Origin: Phytophthora sp. 'mugwort'
Lineage: Eukaryota > Oomycota > Peronosporomycetes > Peronosporales > Peronosporaceae
Assembly (NCBI GenBank): GCA_033558025.1
Contig: JAUCEF010000002.1
Location: forward strand, 558,001 to 622,000
DNA: 64,000 bases
Direction: 5' to 3'
The notes below the pieces were generated by a model that did not search any database, was not told the origin of the DNA, and worked only from the letters and a program-made list of their open reading frames with translations. The first letter of the stretch is position 1; each line of letters opens with the position of its first letter. Below, piece after piece: positions 22,160 to 33,502 of the stretch. The position numbers and the translations under genes were made by a program.

Positions 22160-23245
22160 CTCGCCATCATGAGAAAGGGGAGGCTTTTACCCAAGAGCCC
22201 CCTCCCCTCTATTTTGGTTTAGCATTCGACGGGTTGACGGCGGCCGGTATCCGCTACGTTGGTATTCGTTGCGGAGAGGGCCGTACCGGATGGTCTCGTG
22301 GTGCTGACACTTTTGCTTCTCGAATACGAAAGCGATCTCAGCGCGCAAAGCCTCAGCGATTTATCGTCAGAGAACTTGAGATTCTTTGGTCGTGCGTGGT
22401 CTTTATCGTTGGTGACACGTGCTCGGTCCCGAACCAGTACCTGGGGTATGGTATGGTGGCATTCCTTTCGTTGTGTGTGCCAGCCATCGGTTTAACCTGG
22501 CTGTTCAGATTTCCTTCTTGGATCACAGTGAGCTCATTGACAAAGCTCATAAGCTCATGTCGAAAATCTGCGGACAGTAAAGCCGCGTTTGCTTGACTAC
22601 GATGACTGGTGCGCATCGGATGTTTAACAACGGAGCCAGGTAGAGCAGCACGAGGAAGATGCTGAAACATTGCGACGAGCTTATCCCAGCTCTGAGCATA
22701 ATGAGCACGAAGATTGCAGTAAAACGTGCGGGGTGAAAGAGCTGATGCTGGCGGCGACGGAGTTGATGGATGTGACGAAGCTGCTGAAGGACTTGGCGTG
22801 GCTGGACAGCGCGACGTCCAATCTCCAGAACGATGTACTGGCCATGCTGATGTGCGCGACCGGTTCGACCGTTGCAGTGAGAGCTACCCAATCACAAAGT
22901 AGTAAAATCGCCATTAACAACGCCGTTTTTGAACGTGCAGCGGTCAAGTCGCACGACGGAAGGAAATTGACCTCGTTGAACCAGGTTGCAGGTATGATAT
23001 GCAAGGGCAGAGAGGTCACTGAAGCGGAGGTCAGCATCACAGAAGCAGCAACGACCTCGTTTGCAAAGCAAGTGCCTATACTTCGGAGCATCGCAACAAA
23101 AGCGAGGTCTACACCAACACCGACTTCGTCCTCCTTCGCCGAGTATCTGCTAGATAATCCTTTGGAAAGCGAAGCTCATTCTCATGGGCCAACGTCGTGT
23201 AATAAAGTCGACGTCGCAATAGGTGATCGTGTTTCTCAAAGCTAA
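22160..23245 (+). pseudogene. hAT transposase relic, central part
   Basis: Signatures of the oomycete hAT family appear in order but in shifting frames: FGLAFDGLT (22215), SDLSAQSLSDLSSENLRFFG (22330-22395), VGDTCSVPNQYLG (22410-22445, a form of the VGDNCSVN motif), CASHRFNLAVQ (22480-22510), then an open frame 22670-23245 with MDVTKLLKDLAWLDS. At least four frameshifts. The expected C-terminal dimerisation part is missing here; a similar part is on the other strand 2 kb upstream. Confidence 0.75.
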
Positions 23246-23684
23246 CAGGAGTTTGTGGTAAGCAAGGTAGTACAGCATGACTTCGTCTACAATACGATAC
23301 CTTCATTGGACAATTAGCATTGCCCGTAACTTCACCTCTCAATCAATCCTTCAATGTATATTGGCACAATACTGTCCCATGCGCTACCAAGCCCTTTCGA
23401 TTTTTTATCTCCTCGTGAACAATAAACGAAAATATGTACTGCTTAGAGGCACTTGTAATTACATTCGAAAGTTCGCGAGTTGAGCTACCGTCTTACCGCG
23501 CACCAGACTTTAATAAGGTAGTTGTCGTTTGCAGTGTTCGATAGCAACTCATGATGACTACATGTAGCCATCTATCGTTGATAAGCTTCATCCTGCATTG
23601 GCTAAAATAAACGAATTTCTAATTGGTAGAAACTCGAACGGCCATGTCAGTCTTGCGAGCTCGCAACACTCCCGCTTTCTTGCC
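23246..23684. other. Gap before the TMEM41-like gene
   Basis: AT-rich, no gene seen; should contain the promoter of the downstream membrane-protein gene. Confidence 0.45.
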
Positions 23685-24580
23685 ATGACGGACACCCAAT
23701 CGCGCTGGAACGTGGCATTGCTCGCGCTGCTTGTCGTCAGTGCAGTTACGGGCGTCTATTTCTTCTTCCTAAACGCCCCCGAGGCTGAATTGTACGTGCA
23801 TTGTTTGCTGGCACCCCCCATCTACTTTATTGCTAAATGGGTCAAATGTTGTCCGTCGAAAATTCCAGCCCTGAGTGCGAGCCCATTTCCGTGTCCTACG
23901 TAATCCGCGGTGTGCTGCCGACCTGGCTCAATGGCCACAATGACAAAATGGGCACCGTCCAAGGCCTTTGGCAGTGCGCTATCCAGTACCGCGAACACCA
24001 CGCCGCCTTCGTGCTCAGCAGCTTCTGCATCGTTTACATCACGCTACAGACCTTCGCCATCCCGGGCCCCATCGTGCTGAGCATACTGTCTGGAGCTATG
24101 TACCCATTTCTACAAGCACAACTACTCGTGGCCTTTTGTGCCACCTCGGGCGCCTCGCTGTGCTTCATGCTGTCCTACTTCTTAGGTCGCGGGGTCTTCA
24201 GCAAAGTGCTGGCTGGGATGATCGGCCGCTTCAAGGAGAAGATCGCTCAAAACCAAGGCAATTTGTTTTACTACTTGCTCTTCCTGCGGATCACGCCGCT
24301 GCTGCCCAACTGGTTCGTCAACATCGCTTGTCCGCTCGTTGGTGTCCCGTTCAAGTACTTTTTCCTGGCCACGCTGATCGGGCTGGTGCCGGCCAACTTC
24401 CTGCACATTTCGACGGGTGCGACGCTAAACAGCGCCGCTGGAGCGTCGAGTGGCAGCAATGCACTCAACTTTGGCGTGCTTTTCTTGCTGCAGTTTGTGG
24501 CCCTGTTGCCGACGCTATTTAAGGGCAAGATCGAGAAATACGAGCAGGAGGCATTCGAGAAGAACAAGAAGGACAAGTAA
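23685..24580 (+). CDS. TMEM41/VTT-domain membrane protein (SNARE-associated Golgi protein family)
   Basis: Exons 23685-23791 and 23869-24580 join across a 77-base intron (GTACGT...CCAG) to give 272 residues. A first membrane helix is at about 11-32 (ALLALLVVSAVTGVYFFF). The VTT/DedA-type domain covers about 125-255: FAIPGPIVLSILSGAMYPF, a re-entrant-loop-like segment, FLRITPLLPNWFVN and LVPANFLHISTGATL. The NWFVN and LRITP motifs are those of the TMEM41A/B branch. In animals TMEM41B is an ER lipid scramblase used in autophagosome formation and lipid export. A Lys-rich C-terminus (KNKKDK) may act as an ER-retention signal. The start is the ATG just before TDTQSR; an upstream in-frame ATG at 23598 is less likely. 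Confidence 0.9.
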
Positions 24581-25218
24581 CGTGGTGGCAGGTACCGCTC
24601 TTGACCTCGGAGTTAATAGTTCTGCTAGGTATTTACGGTTCCTAGTCTTTTAATCTTAGAGGCTCTCGTTGTTTGAACATTGTTTGCACATTTACAAAAG
24701 CTACCTCAATGTCAATTAGTAAACATCTCTACCTCGCCATTACTCAGCCAGATCCTGCGACCAAACATTACTGTGTGATGATAGCAGTCTTATCTTCATG
24801 CTAGGGTATCAGTAAATTCAGTTCACCTGGTCATTCAGTCAGTCTGCGAAGCTTTATTCTGTGTTCCATACTCAACTCATCCCGGCCAACGACTATTTAG
24901 GGCACTAGCACGTAAGAAGAATCTGCCGCAGTTAAAACCCAACGCACTTGCTGAGTATGTAAATTATTGAATCTCATAAATTTTAAGTGGCAACCATCAT
25001 GCACCTTACATTTTGTCATTAACATCACACAACAGACACTTGAGCGACATTTAATGTCATCTCGTCAAGAAAACGAGAACCGTACAGGAAGCTTGCGAAG
25101 ATGTCGAGCGTACTGTATAGCTAGCCTGAGGCACCCTGATACACCCACGCACTACAACATCATCCTTCTTCAACGTGGAACTGTTGACGAAAACTGTAGA
25201 TGGGCCTGGCGATGTCCA
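24581..25218. other. Intergenic gap before hydrolase copy 4
   Basis: AT-rich; no gene supported. An open frame runs in from 24967 into the hydrolase gene, but its N-terminal part has no homology to the family. Confidence 0.5.
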
Positions 25219-25230
25219 TCATTCTGTTCT
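25219..25230 (+). promoter_or_regulatory. Oomycete initiator (Inr) before hydrolase copy 4
   Basis: TCATTCTGTTCT fits every position of the published oomycete Inr consensus YCAYTYYNWTYW and lies 85-96 bases before the ATG at 25315. This places the likely transcription start inside the long upstream open frame and so argues for the downstream ATG. Confidence 0.6.
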
Positions 25231-25314
25231 TATCTCGTGCCTTTGTCTACTGGACATCTGCTCATCATACAGATGCAAGCTCATTCACGATTTTCTCTCG
25301 CCCGTCGAAGAGCC

Positions 25315-26325
25315 ATGGCGTCCCCCCAAGAAGCGACGCTATCTCCACTGGTATCTGCTACAGGCGTGAGCACGGAACGGCACGTCAATGCCCTCTACGC
25401 AAACACGAAGCTCTATTCCTCAGAGTCCAAGCTCAAGGCCTCTCTGTCTACGGGAATCACTATCGAGTATGCGATTCATGAGAATGAGGTGAAGATGGAC
25501 GATGCATTGGAGGAGCGTGTGATCCTCATCATGGGATTTATGACCGTCAAGGAGGCATGGGCCCCGCTGATCGACATGCTGCTGCACAAATGGGATGACG
25601 CTGTCGATCGCAAGCGTAGTGTGAAGCTGGTGAGCTATGACAACCGTGGTCTGGGAGGATCGGACGTGCCTTGGCGGCGCTACACTACGAGCGGCATGGC
25701 ACAAGACGCCTTGGCATTGATGGACCATCTCAAGTGGGATACTGCTCATGTTGTCGGTATCAGTATGGGCGGTATGATCTCCCAGGAACTCGCTCTGGCA
25801 GCTCCCAAGAGAGTAAGATCACTTACTCTCATGGTAACGACCCGAGGCAAGTACATTGAAGACCCTCGTTCCAAGGCTCCCATGAAGGAGAGTTTCGATG
25901 CGAAAGCGCCTCAAGATATCGCTAAGGCTCAGCTTAAGTTGCTCTGCACCGATGTGTACTTGGACCAATCGATGGCATTCGGCGACAAGAGGAGGCGTGA
26001 AGTGACGTATAAATATCTGGAAGATCGAGCGATGACACGCGTGAAGCCGTCCTTCCTCGGATTGATCAATCAAGTCCTTGCGGTCCGTACCCACTGGGTT
26101 TCAGACGAGCGACTTGCGACTATCAATAGCGCCGGGTTTCCGATCCTGCTGATCGGTAGCGCGATGGACATTCTCATCCCTCCTCGTGAGATGCAGACGT
26201 TGCGTGACTTTTTCAATGGAGACCACGTGCAGACACTGTTCTTTGAGCAAGGTGGCCATGGTGTCATTCTTCAGTACCCAGAGGAAATTGCGGACAGTTT
26301 GACAGAATTGTTTCTGCGTTGCTGA
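25315..26325 (+). CDS. Alpha/beta-hydrolase, family copy 4 (intronless)
   Basis: 336 residues without an intron. The elbow GISMGG has Ser150, with Asp285 (AMDILIP) and His315 (GGHG) as the likely triad; the loop YDNRGLGGSDVPW is conserved. The frame is open upstream to 24967 (452 residues), but the extra part has no family similarity and an initiator lies inside it, so the ATG at 25315 (MASPQEATLS) is preferred. It gives the same length as copies 2 and 5. The serine codon is unsplit, as in copy 3. The relic at 19427 is closest to this copy. Soluble, substrate unknown. Confidence 0.9.
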   Translation: MASPQEATLSPLVSATGVSTERHVNALYANTKLYSSESKLKASLSTGITIEYAIHENEVKMDDALEERVILIMGFMTVKEAWAPLIDMLLHKWDDAVDRKRSVKLVSYDNRGLGGSDVPWRRYTTSGMAQDALALMDHLKWDTAHVVGISMGGMISQELALAAPKRVRSLTLMVTTRGKYIEDPRSKAPMKESFDAKAPQDIAKAQLKLLCTDVYLDQSMAFGDKRRREVTYKYLEDRAMTRVKPSFLGLINQVLAVRTHWVSDERLATINSAGFPILLIGSAMDILIPPREMQTLRDFFNGDHVQTLFFEQGGHGVILQYPEEIADSLTELFLRC

Positions 26326-26874
26326 GGCATATTGAGTGATAGTACCGCCACCACATGTGCCATGCTTAATATTTCAACCAATGCGCTTATAAGAAAGCTT
26401 GCCGCAGTGACGTTACCTGTACACACTGCCGTCATGCTGACGTATATTTTGCAATCCTTCTTTTAAATTCAATCGCTGATGGTCTGACTAAGGGTTCAAT
26501 AACCAACAATAAGCCTTAGCCGCTCTTGGCAGCTCCGCAATCATTCACTGTCTGAAACACAACATCCCTCATTATTCGCAGTCCTTGTGATTACACTGAA
26601 TCTCTCTTTTCGAACTCGTCAATTTCTAGACCTTTGTTTCAGAATTTGACCACTCAACATTATCAAAAGTGCAATAAGATTAAAAGGGGTATTTTACCAT
26701 CAAGCCAAGAATATATAGGTTTTCAGTTGATTCTAGAATACTCGAGTGTAATTGACTACTTGATCAAGCAAGCACTCATACTTTTAGCGCGAATTGAGTC
26801 TTTTGGCGGGATACAGGATCTTAGCTTAATACTGGCTCATTCTCAATTTTACCCAGTCGATTCAACTATCCCCA
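26326..26874. other. AT-rich gap after hydrolase copy 4
   Basis: No gene seen. Marks the change from the gene cluster to the transposon-rich block. Confidence 0.5.
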
Positions 26875-28080
26875 TGGCGCCCACCACTTCGACGAGACCA
26901 GACATTTTGATCCGACGTACCGATATGGCGGGGCCTGTTGCGAAGCTAGAGTCGACCGGGACCGACAATCCAAAACGCGCGCTGCAATAACGCGAGTGTA
27001 AATAACAACTCTGACGACGAGTTGGATTCGCCAAATCCAGTCTTTGATGTTTTTTTTTCAGTGTGTGGGCCCCGAGGGGAACATCAAGCTTACCAACTTC
27101 TCTTCGTTGGAGCTCAATCGCTTATGGGCCGATGTGAGTGACTTCATGACAATGCACTGGAAGGTTGGTCGCGGAATCAAGTGCAAGTATTCTGAATTCG
27201 ATGTCGTCCTTATGACGGTAGCCGGGTCGAAAAACTGTGGTCGCTAGAACGTGGTTACGTGGTCGCGCATGTTTTCAAGGTCGAGCCGCCTACTTTCGAA
27301 AAGATGATCGTAGGCTTTCTACGCGTCTTGCCACCTCACTTGTGCGACGCCTACGTGGCATCAGTGGCTCGACATTGGACAATGCAAAAACTTGTACTCT
27401 CCGGTCATGCGTTCAAGCACTACGCTTGACGCGACGGACGTTGCGATCCAACAAACGAACATACCGTCGGGGAACCTAGCGGGAGCACTAGATACTACAG
27501 TGCTAATCTCAAACTTCACGGACATAAGTTCGAAGTTTCCTTCCTACTGGTGTGGGGGTCAACTACACAAAGCATTATCCAGGAAACGAATCCGACATCA
27601 GCATCTTCCCTAAGAACCTTGAGTTTGATCATGCAAACACGCTCAAAACTCCCGCTAAAGTGGTTATGCCAGACGTTGGGCCTTTGGTGGAGAAGTACTC
27701 AAGTGAGTGGGCTGTTCTTACCGACAAAGGTTGCCAGGGGCTTGCTGATATTTGCGGCATGATCCACCCATTGCTTCATGTCATTTCCAAAGATGTCACC
27801 TCAACGCAGTTTCCTCCGGAAAACGAATCACTTTAGATAGCGACCACTGAGGCCTTCCTTCAACGCCCCGCGTGGATGTCCGAGCGCGAGTTGTTCTCGC
27901 TCGCGACCTCACACCGTCTATGATATTTTTTCGTGGGTTGACATGATCGACTACACCTTTGCCGGTCCAAAGTGGTGCTAGTCCAGAGCAACATGGCTTT
28001 TTTTAAAAAATTAAAATTATGAAAATTGAAATTTAAAAAAAGGATTACGAAATCACTGAGCACGTTGTAGACCTCAGAGG
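26875..28080 (+). pseudogene. PIF/Harbinger-like DDE transposase relic 1
   Basis: Frames are broken but ordered. An N-terminal part is at 26875-27240. DATDVAIQQTNIPSG (27430-27475) is the block with the first catalytic Asp, then GHKFEVSF (27530). NYTKHYPGNESDISIF (27560-27610) follows, and VLTDKGCQGLADI (27715-27750) holds the second catalytic Asp. These match the order in DDE superfamily endonucleases of oomycete Harbinger-like elements. An in-frame stop follows the first Asp block in one frame, and several shifts are needed to read through. Not functional. Confidence 0.7.
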
Positions 28081-29226
28081 AAGGCGATGGAACCTAATAA
28101 GCCTAATAATGACCGCGATTAAGTGCCATTTTCATGCTCTCAGCAAGAATCATCCAATTTCCGCTAGCGCAACCCCTCAAGCACAACCCCCTCAAGCGCA
28201 AACCCTCAAGAACGCGTGCGTGACCAACAGCAAAGGGAAGGAGGGGCTTGCGTCGTGGTGTCAGAGGAGCGGCAAAGGTGGTCGCGCCTGGAGGAGCGAA
28301 ATGGAGTAGGGCCGAGTGTGGTGAGCTGGCAGGGAGGCGGTGTCGCGGTTGGCAAGGCGGAGTTTGTTTAGCCCGTCGCACCGTTTCGGTCTCCGCAAAG
28401 ACCGCTTTGGTCTGTGTTTTTCTATTTTTGCAAGCCAAATTTGGAGAAGTAACAATATCTAATGATCATTTTTCTGCCACTTGACCGGATTGCTCCGGAA
28501 TAGCACCACCTTGGACTGGCAGAGGTGTAGTGGCTCAGTAGGGATAGACCGGGGGGGCGGGGGGGGGGGGGGGGCTGACGATTGCGAAAATATTACAATC
28601 ACACGTAGCGATCTGACCAACACAGTACTTGCACCACATTAACGCAGCGACAGTCCGTGCGAGGCATGGCGCAGGACCTGAGAGGTGTGCTCCTGTTCGC
28701 ACAATGTGTAAGCGAATGTTGCTTGAAAGTAGCGGTAGTAACGGCCGAGCAGAATTCAATCGTCGTCACGCCGTTGGAGCGCAGCGATCTGAATAGGACC
28801 CAGCACTTACAGCGGAAACATGCCGGGGATCAGCGCGTCGAAACTCCCTCCGGAATCCATGTATGTAGGGGACAAGATCGAGTAGTACTCGATGGCGTTC
28901 GCGTGGGGAGACAAAGAGAGCATCACGGTTCTGTCATCTTGCGTGTTGATGATACTGAGGGGGAGGAATACCGATAATCTTAGACACCGGGAAGTTGCTG
29001 TCACAACACATGATGCCGAAGCGGCGCCTGGATCACATTGACCATCGCTTCAGAGACGCGTACGCCAAGTGGCGTAAGCTGCGAAGCTACCGCTTGATTT
29101 CTGGTAGCTGCAATGCTCCTGCGTAATTCAAGATGCTGTCGCGGCTTCGATGCGCGAGCCACGTACCCCACGCGTGGGAACTGAGGCCAGGCTGTCGCGG
29201 GATTTTGAAGGAGACTCAGAAGAACT
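28081..29226. other. Unassigned region with a long G tract
   Basis: No recognised coding motif. Contains a G-rich homopolymer tract at 28551-28574 (one C interrupts). Minus- and plus-strand frames of 65-110 codons overlap each other without any sign of a real protein. Confidence 0.45.
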
Positions 29227-30435
29227 TTGTCCCAGATTTTAAGTTTCGCCGCCGTCCAGAACGACGAAACTTCGAGGAAGTCGAATCTACCTAGTGGAAA
29301 AACTTCACGTGAGTTATTCTCAGCTCCTCTACGTGAAGAAGTCGAGAGCATCATGTCGCAGGAGTCGGAGGAGGCCGTTGACATATCATTCCCCGGTTCG
29401 GAATATTTGACGCCTCCCAGCGCCACGGAAACAGTGGAGAAGGCGTGTCCTGGTCGACGAAAAGTGTGAGTGGGTCGGGTGGTGCAAGTCCTCGTGAGGA
29501 AAACTGCCAAGACAGAGATCATGTCGACATACGGATATTGATTTGGTGTCGACGAAAAAATATATTCAAACGATTTTGAAGCGGTAGCAGCGATTTAAAG
29601 TTCGACATCAGGCCAAGAAACGAGCGGGAATTTGACATATACCCCGTTCGCGGTGGGACCAACTCAAGTGCGGGATTACTCGCAGCGATACTTAAATTTA
29701 TAACGAAGACCTGAAGGCGCAGAAAGCCAAACAGCTATTGCGTTGCCTGAAATAAAAGATCACTTGCTCGCGCTTCATGCTACGCGACCTCAGTATGAGG
29801 ATATCCGAGCAGACAGCATCGACCATGAACCAAGTATGGTGGAAGAGGAGTGGTTGACTTCATTACGGAGTGCTTGTACCCGAGGGTATTTCATTTCCTG
29901 ATATTGGCGAGGCGGACGCATGCACTTGTACCGGGGATTGCTTCCTGGATAAATGCTTCAGTGCCGCCCTGGCTATCGACTGTACTCCAGACTACTGCGG
30001 CTTAAATGCAATGCGTATTAATGCTCTACGTTCGCTGACAACCCTGAAGTTGTTTGACACGCGCCGTGTCGGATTCGGCGTCTACCCTACCACTTTGCTT
30101 AATGCCGGGGATGTTCTGGGCGAGTATGCTGGGAAACTCTGCGAGTACGACGCACTTGTGGAAGGACAGTCGGATCAGACTGTGGCGCAGAACATCGGTT
30201 ACACCATGCTGCTGCACGGCAAGTCGGTCAATAAGGTGTTCGTGGACGTGGAGTCATTCAAGAGTGGATTCACCACGCGATGTCTGAGCCATTCGTGCAA
30301 CCCAAACATCGCTTTCGAGGCGATGAAGAGTGGGGCGGACGTCAAAGTCATGGCTATCATGATTAAAGATGTGAAGGCGGTAACCTAGATCACGGCTAGC
30401 AATGGAGATGAAATTTGGTTCCAATATAGCTGACA
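29227..30435 (+). pseudogene. SET-domain protein relic
   Basis: 29870-30388 is open and reads as a pre-SET-like cysteine cluster (CTCTGDCFLDKCFS...CTPDYCG) followed by a SET domain: KLFDTRRVGFGVYP, GEYAGKLCEYD, RCLSHSCNPN (the NHSC-type motif) and, past a stop at 30386, GDEIWFQY (the closing SET motif). This is the order of histone-lysine methyltransferases. No post-SET cysteine cluster follows. Upstream, 29227-29469 and pieces to 29860 in changing frames may be the N-terminal part. Similar SET fragments are common next to transposons in Phytophthora. The stop inside the domain and upstream breaks make it a pseudogene. Confidence 0.7.
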
Positions 30436-30854
30436 ATTCTAAGTAGGAACGCTGGAAAGTTCCATTTTGCGTAGACCCTATGACGCATCGAATACATACT
30501 TCTATTACTTTGATAATGCAGCACTCGCAAAACGATTAATGCGGTCGTGGAGCACTAGACTTGTCTACGTCCGGTTTGACAGTGTATGGTAGGCCCGCGG
30601 AATGATCCAGGCGTTAACCTAATTTCTTCAACGCAAGCCGAATCGTGTAAATGTATAAGTGGTTCTCTGTCTTGTGCACGCGAGGAAATTCCAAAACGGA
30701 CTGATGCCTCGCACCCACACTATTCAACGCTCTAATAGTATTAGGCCGGGCAACTCGAGTTGGAAATATGCAAATTGGGACTTCTGGGTCGTTTTTATAA
30801 CTCCTCGCATGGATTAGACGTTCGCACTCCATAGCGACAGGAAACTAGACTAGA
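30436..30854. other. Gap without a recognised gene
   Basis: No coding motif on either strand. Confidence 0.45.
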
Positions 30855-31560
30855 GTGCGGCTGGGACGAAGACATGGTTCTGTTAGATCAGACCATACAC
30901 AGAGCATCCCCCAAGCTCAAGTATCTTCAACCTTCCATCCCGGCACTATGCCGACGTCTACCAACTTCGTCCCGTTCTCTGCGATGGATCGGCAGAGGGA
31001 TGTCCACTTCAATGTTCATTCTGATGAAGACCTACAAATGTTGTTGGACAATGTCAAGGTCCTCTCTGAACAAGGGGAAGTTCCAATACTGTCTCGTTGG
31101 ATGTGTGAAATTGGTGACCGTCCTTTCAACTCTGCTTACCTCACCAAACACGTCACTGTGCATTCATGTATCCGAATCGTGTGGGCAAGGCGTCGGTCCT
31201 GAAACAACGTGGCGTCAATACTGGTAATGAGTACCATCTCTCTCCACGCAACCGATCACTACGTGTCCAAGGATGGATTGATCATCACAAGAAGTCAAAA
31301 ACAAAGATCAACGAAACATTCGCTCTGTGTAAGTCTGGTGTACCTCCTTCCGATACGACTGGTGTTGGTTTCCTAAGAAGCGATCCAATGAAGAGAAGAA
31401 ACGCAAACTGGATGATACCATCACTGACATGAGAAATATGATTGAGAATGGACAGGAGAAAAGGAAGACACGTTTCCGAACCTCACCTTCCTCGAAAACA
31501 TTCTCCACTTGTTACTGACAACACAAAAGTTCGATGCATATCAAGTCATTTTGCGTTAAT
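30855..31560 (+). pseudogene. Possible viral replication-protein-like relic
   Basis: Two successive frames, 30945-31202 and 31166-31432, plus a charged tail to about 31480, read like the N-terminal part of a replication initiator: an acidic helix, a strand with a KHVTVH stretch where a His-x-His metal motif might be expected, then PRNRSL and a WIDHHKKS block. No Walker-type helicase motif follows, so only the start is present. The assignment is tentative and rests partly on the convergent capsid-like block 0.3 kb downstream. At least two frameshifts. Confidence 0.3.
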
Positions 31561-31876
31561 CGGTGTGAATGACAGACAGACGCACACCCATTTGCACTGG
31601 CGAGAAGCTTGCCGCACTGGGAGCCTAGGCTCAACGTGGGGGCATTAAAAACATTATATCTGCATTCTGCGGCAGCTTAGATACATTTTAACGAGCGGCG
31701 CCGCAAACCTTTCTATTAGTGACAGAGGATGGTAGCGGAGATAGCTAGCCTTCACTTAGTTAATCGTACGATTTAAGCAGTTGCAGACGAGCATGAGCTC
31801 ACTGTGCGATGCGATTTTGATGAATACAGTTGACGTAAATTATATGCAAACACTCAAGTTACGAGTTGCTCCAACA

Positions 31877-33245
31877 TTAGATTGAGTTGCGTTGTAGAAC
31901 ATTTTCGTATACCCATTGTGGTTCTCCAGACATGTTTTCAATGAACACATTGTACTGACATCCAGCGACATGATAGTATTTGTACATTCCGACGTGGTAA
32001 TTAAACCACCGTGCATTCCTTGTTGCAGCTTCTGATCTCACGTAGACTACTTGACTTCCAGCTCCTGTGTTGATATTCGATCCTACTGTTTCGTGTTTGA
32101 CGTCGTAGGGAGATTCATCCGAGAGATGAGATCCACAGCAGATGTATTCACTTGTCCATAATACGAGTCTCCGTAAACAGTAAACTAGCAAATGCATAGT
32201 CTGGTGGACCTCCAGGTACGACATATGGATTATCCACCGGTGTTTCCATAAGTCCTGATGTGTTTCCGCTTCCTTGCCGTCTGATGCAGTAGACGCCATA
32301 TTTGGTAATGAAGATGCTTCTGCTTTGTGTGTTGTTGCATACGATTATCATCTTTCCGTCCTGTAATAGTATCCCTTAAACGAGGTTTAAATTTTGCAAG
32401 GAATTCATGTTCTTCTCCACGAGGTCATGTTTTTTTTTCATCGATAGTATATTACGAATATATAAATCTTCTCTATTGCAACGCTTTCTCGATACAGGAT
32501 CATTAGAGTGCTCTAAGAGTCCAGCTTTGTACGCGAGTTTTTATAAGCAAAAATACCCGTAACCCAGTACACCACCATATTCATTTATCCTGACACGTTT
32601 CATAAAAGTTCATCTGCATTAGACCATTGCTTGTATGGATCTCGCTTTCGTTTCTTTTCAATGAGTTCGTGATCCAAGTCGTGTAATTAAGCAAATCGTC
32701 AAATGTATTAGGCTTGCCCTTGTTAAACGTTTTTCCAGGCCCTAGGTATTTATACCCTGGTAGAGTGAGGTCCCACATAGTATGTTCTCTACTGGCAATT
32801 CGGAGGAGTCAATGACTTCCCGTAGTATGCGTCCTTTACGTGTTGTTGGTACTCTTTCCGCGCCTTGAGTACTCCACCCGTTGGAATATGAACAGCTTTG
32901 CAGGATCTCTGTTACCCTCTATTTTCAACCCCTTGCTTTCATACTTGGACCGAAGTTTTAGTCCAAGGACACGCAAGAAGTTAAACACGTTGACATGAAA
33001 GAATCGACGGTGCAGTGCGATGAGGTTATCGTTACGTCCAGGCAAGTCTTCACGCAGGACATCGTCAATTGTAAGTTGGAAGAAACCAGTACGGTTGTCC
33101 GGGTGAGTAGACGAGTCTTGTACTTCTGGTGAATAGGGAACCCAGCTTCATCACAACCGTCTTTAGGAATGAACACCAGGCTTTTCAATCGTCTCAAGAT
33201 CCACATCTTGAAGGAGGACATGGAGATGTTCGTTCGGTTGTGCAT
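31877..33245 (-). pseudogene. Parvovirus-like capsid (VP) relic
   Basis: On the minus strand a short frame at 32778-32581 starts with GYKYLGPG (32731-32760), the calcium-loop signature of the phospholipase A2 domain in parvoviral VP1 proteins; the expected His-Asp catalytic pair is not seen. Downstream, 32351-32148 and 32158-31877 in two frames read as a beta-rich capsid-type stretch (YYHVAGCQYNVFIENMSG near 31950). Upstream, 33245-32836 has broken frames that may be the VP1 N-terminus. Several stops and shifts; an old endogenous viral copy, not expressible. The virus host and age cannot be judged from this window. Confidence 0.5.
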
Positions 33246-33481
33246 GTTGATGGCTACTTGTGGTTGTCAGTATAGATGGTCGGAAGTAACAAGCGGAGGA
33301 TAAAGGTATACACGATAGTACTACCCCTCGACGAATTGTTACGCATACATTTCGTAAGATAGCGTCGTTGCCTTGTTAGCTTATCGGTCGGAACTTTGGG
33401 AGCCGGAGAGCGAAGCGAGCATATCCGTGTTTGTATACTGTGTGCGGAGCAAGCGAAAAAAAGACAGGATCAATTTTGCAC

Positions 33482-33502
33482 TAACGGCTCCGCGGGCGAG
33501 CC
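33482..33502. repeat. GC-rich hairpin
   Basis: ACGGCTC-CGCGGGC-GAGCCGT: perfect 7-base arms around a 7-base loop, in a stretch (33385-33630) rich in GAGCGAAGCGAGC and GGTCGGAGC-type repeats. Could be a viral terminal hairpin remnant or a foldback of a nearby transposon; no proof of either. Confidence 0.5.

Noticed and set aside
24967..25314. N-terminal extension of hydrolase copy 4 (116 residues)
   Set aside because: No similarity to the other copies, AT-rich, and a perfect initiator lies inside it; the ATG at 25315 gives the family length.
30855..31560. Calling the plus-strand block an intact viral replication gene
   Set aside because: The expected metal-binding pair is not clear, no helicase motif follows and frames break; kept only as a tentative relic.
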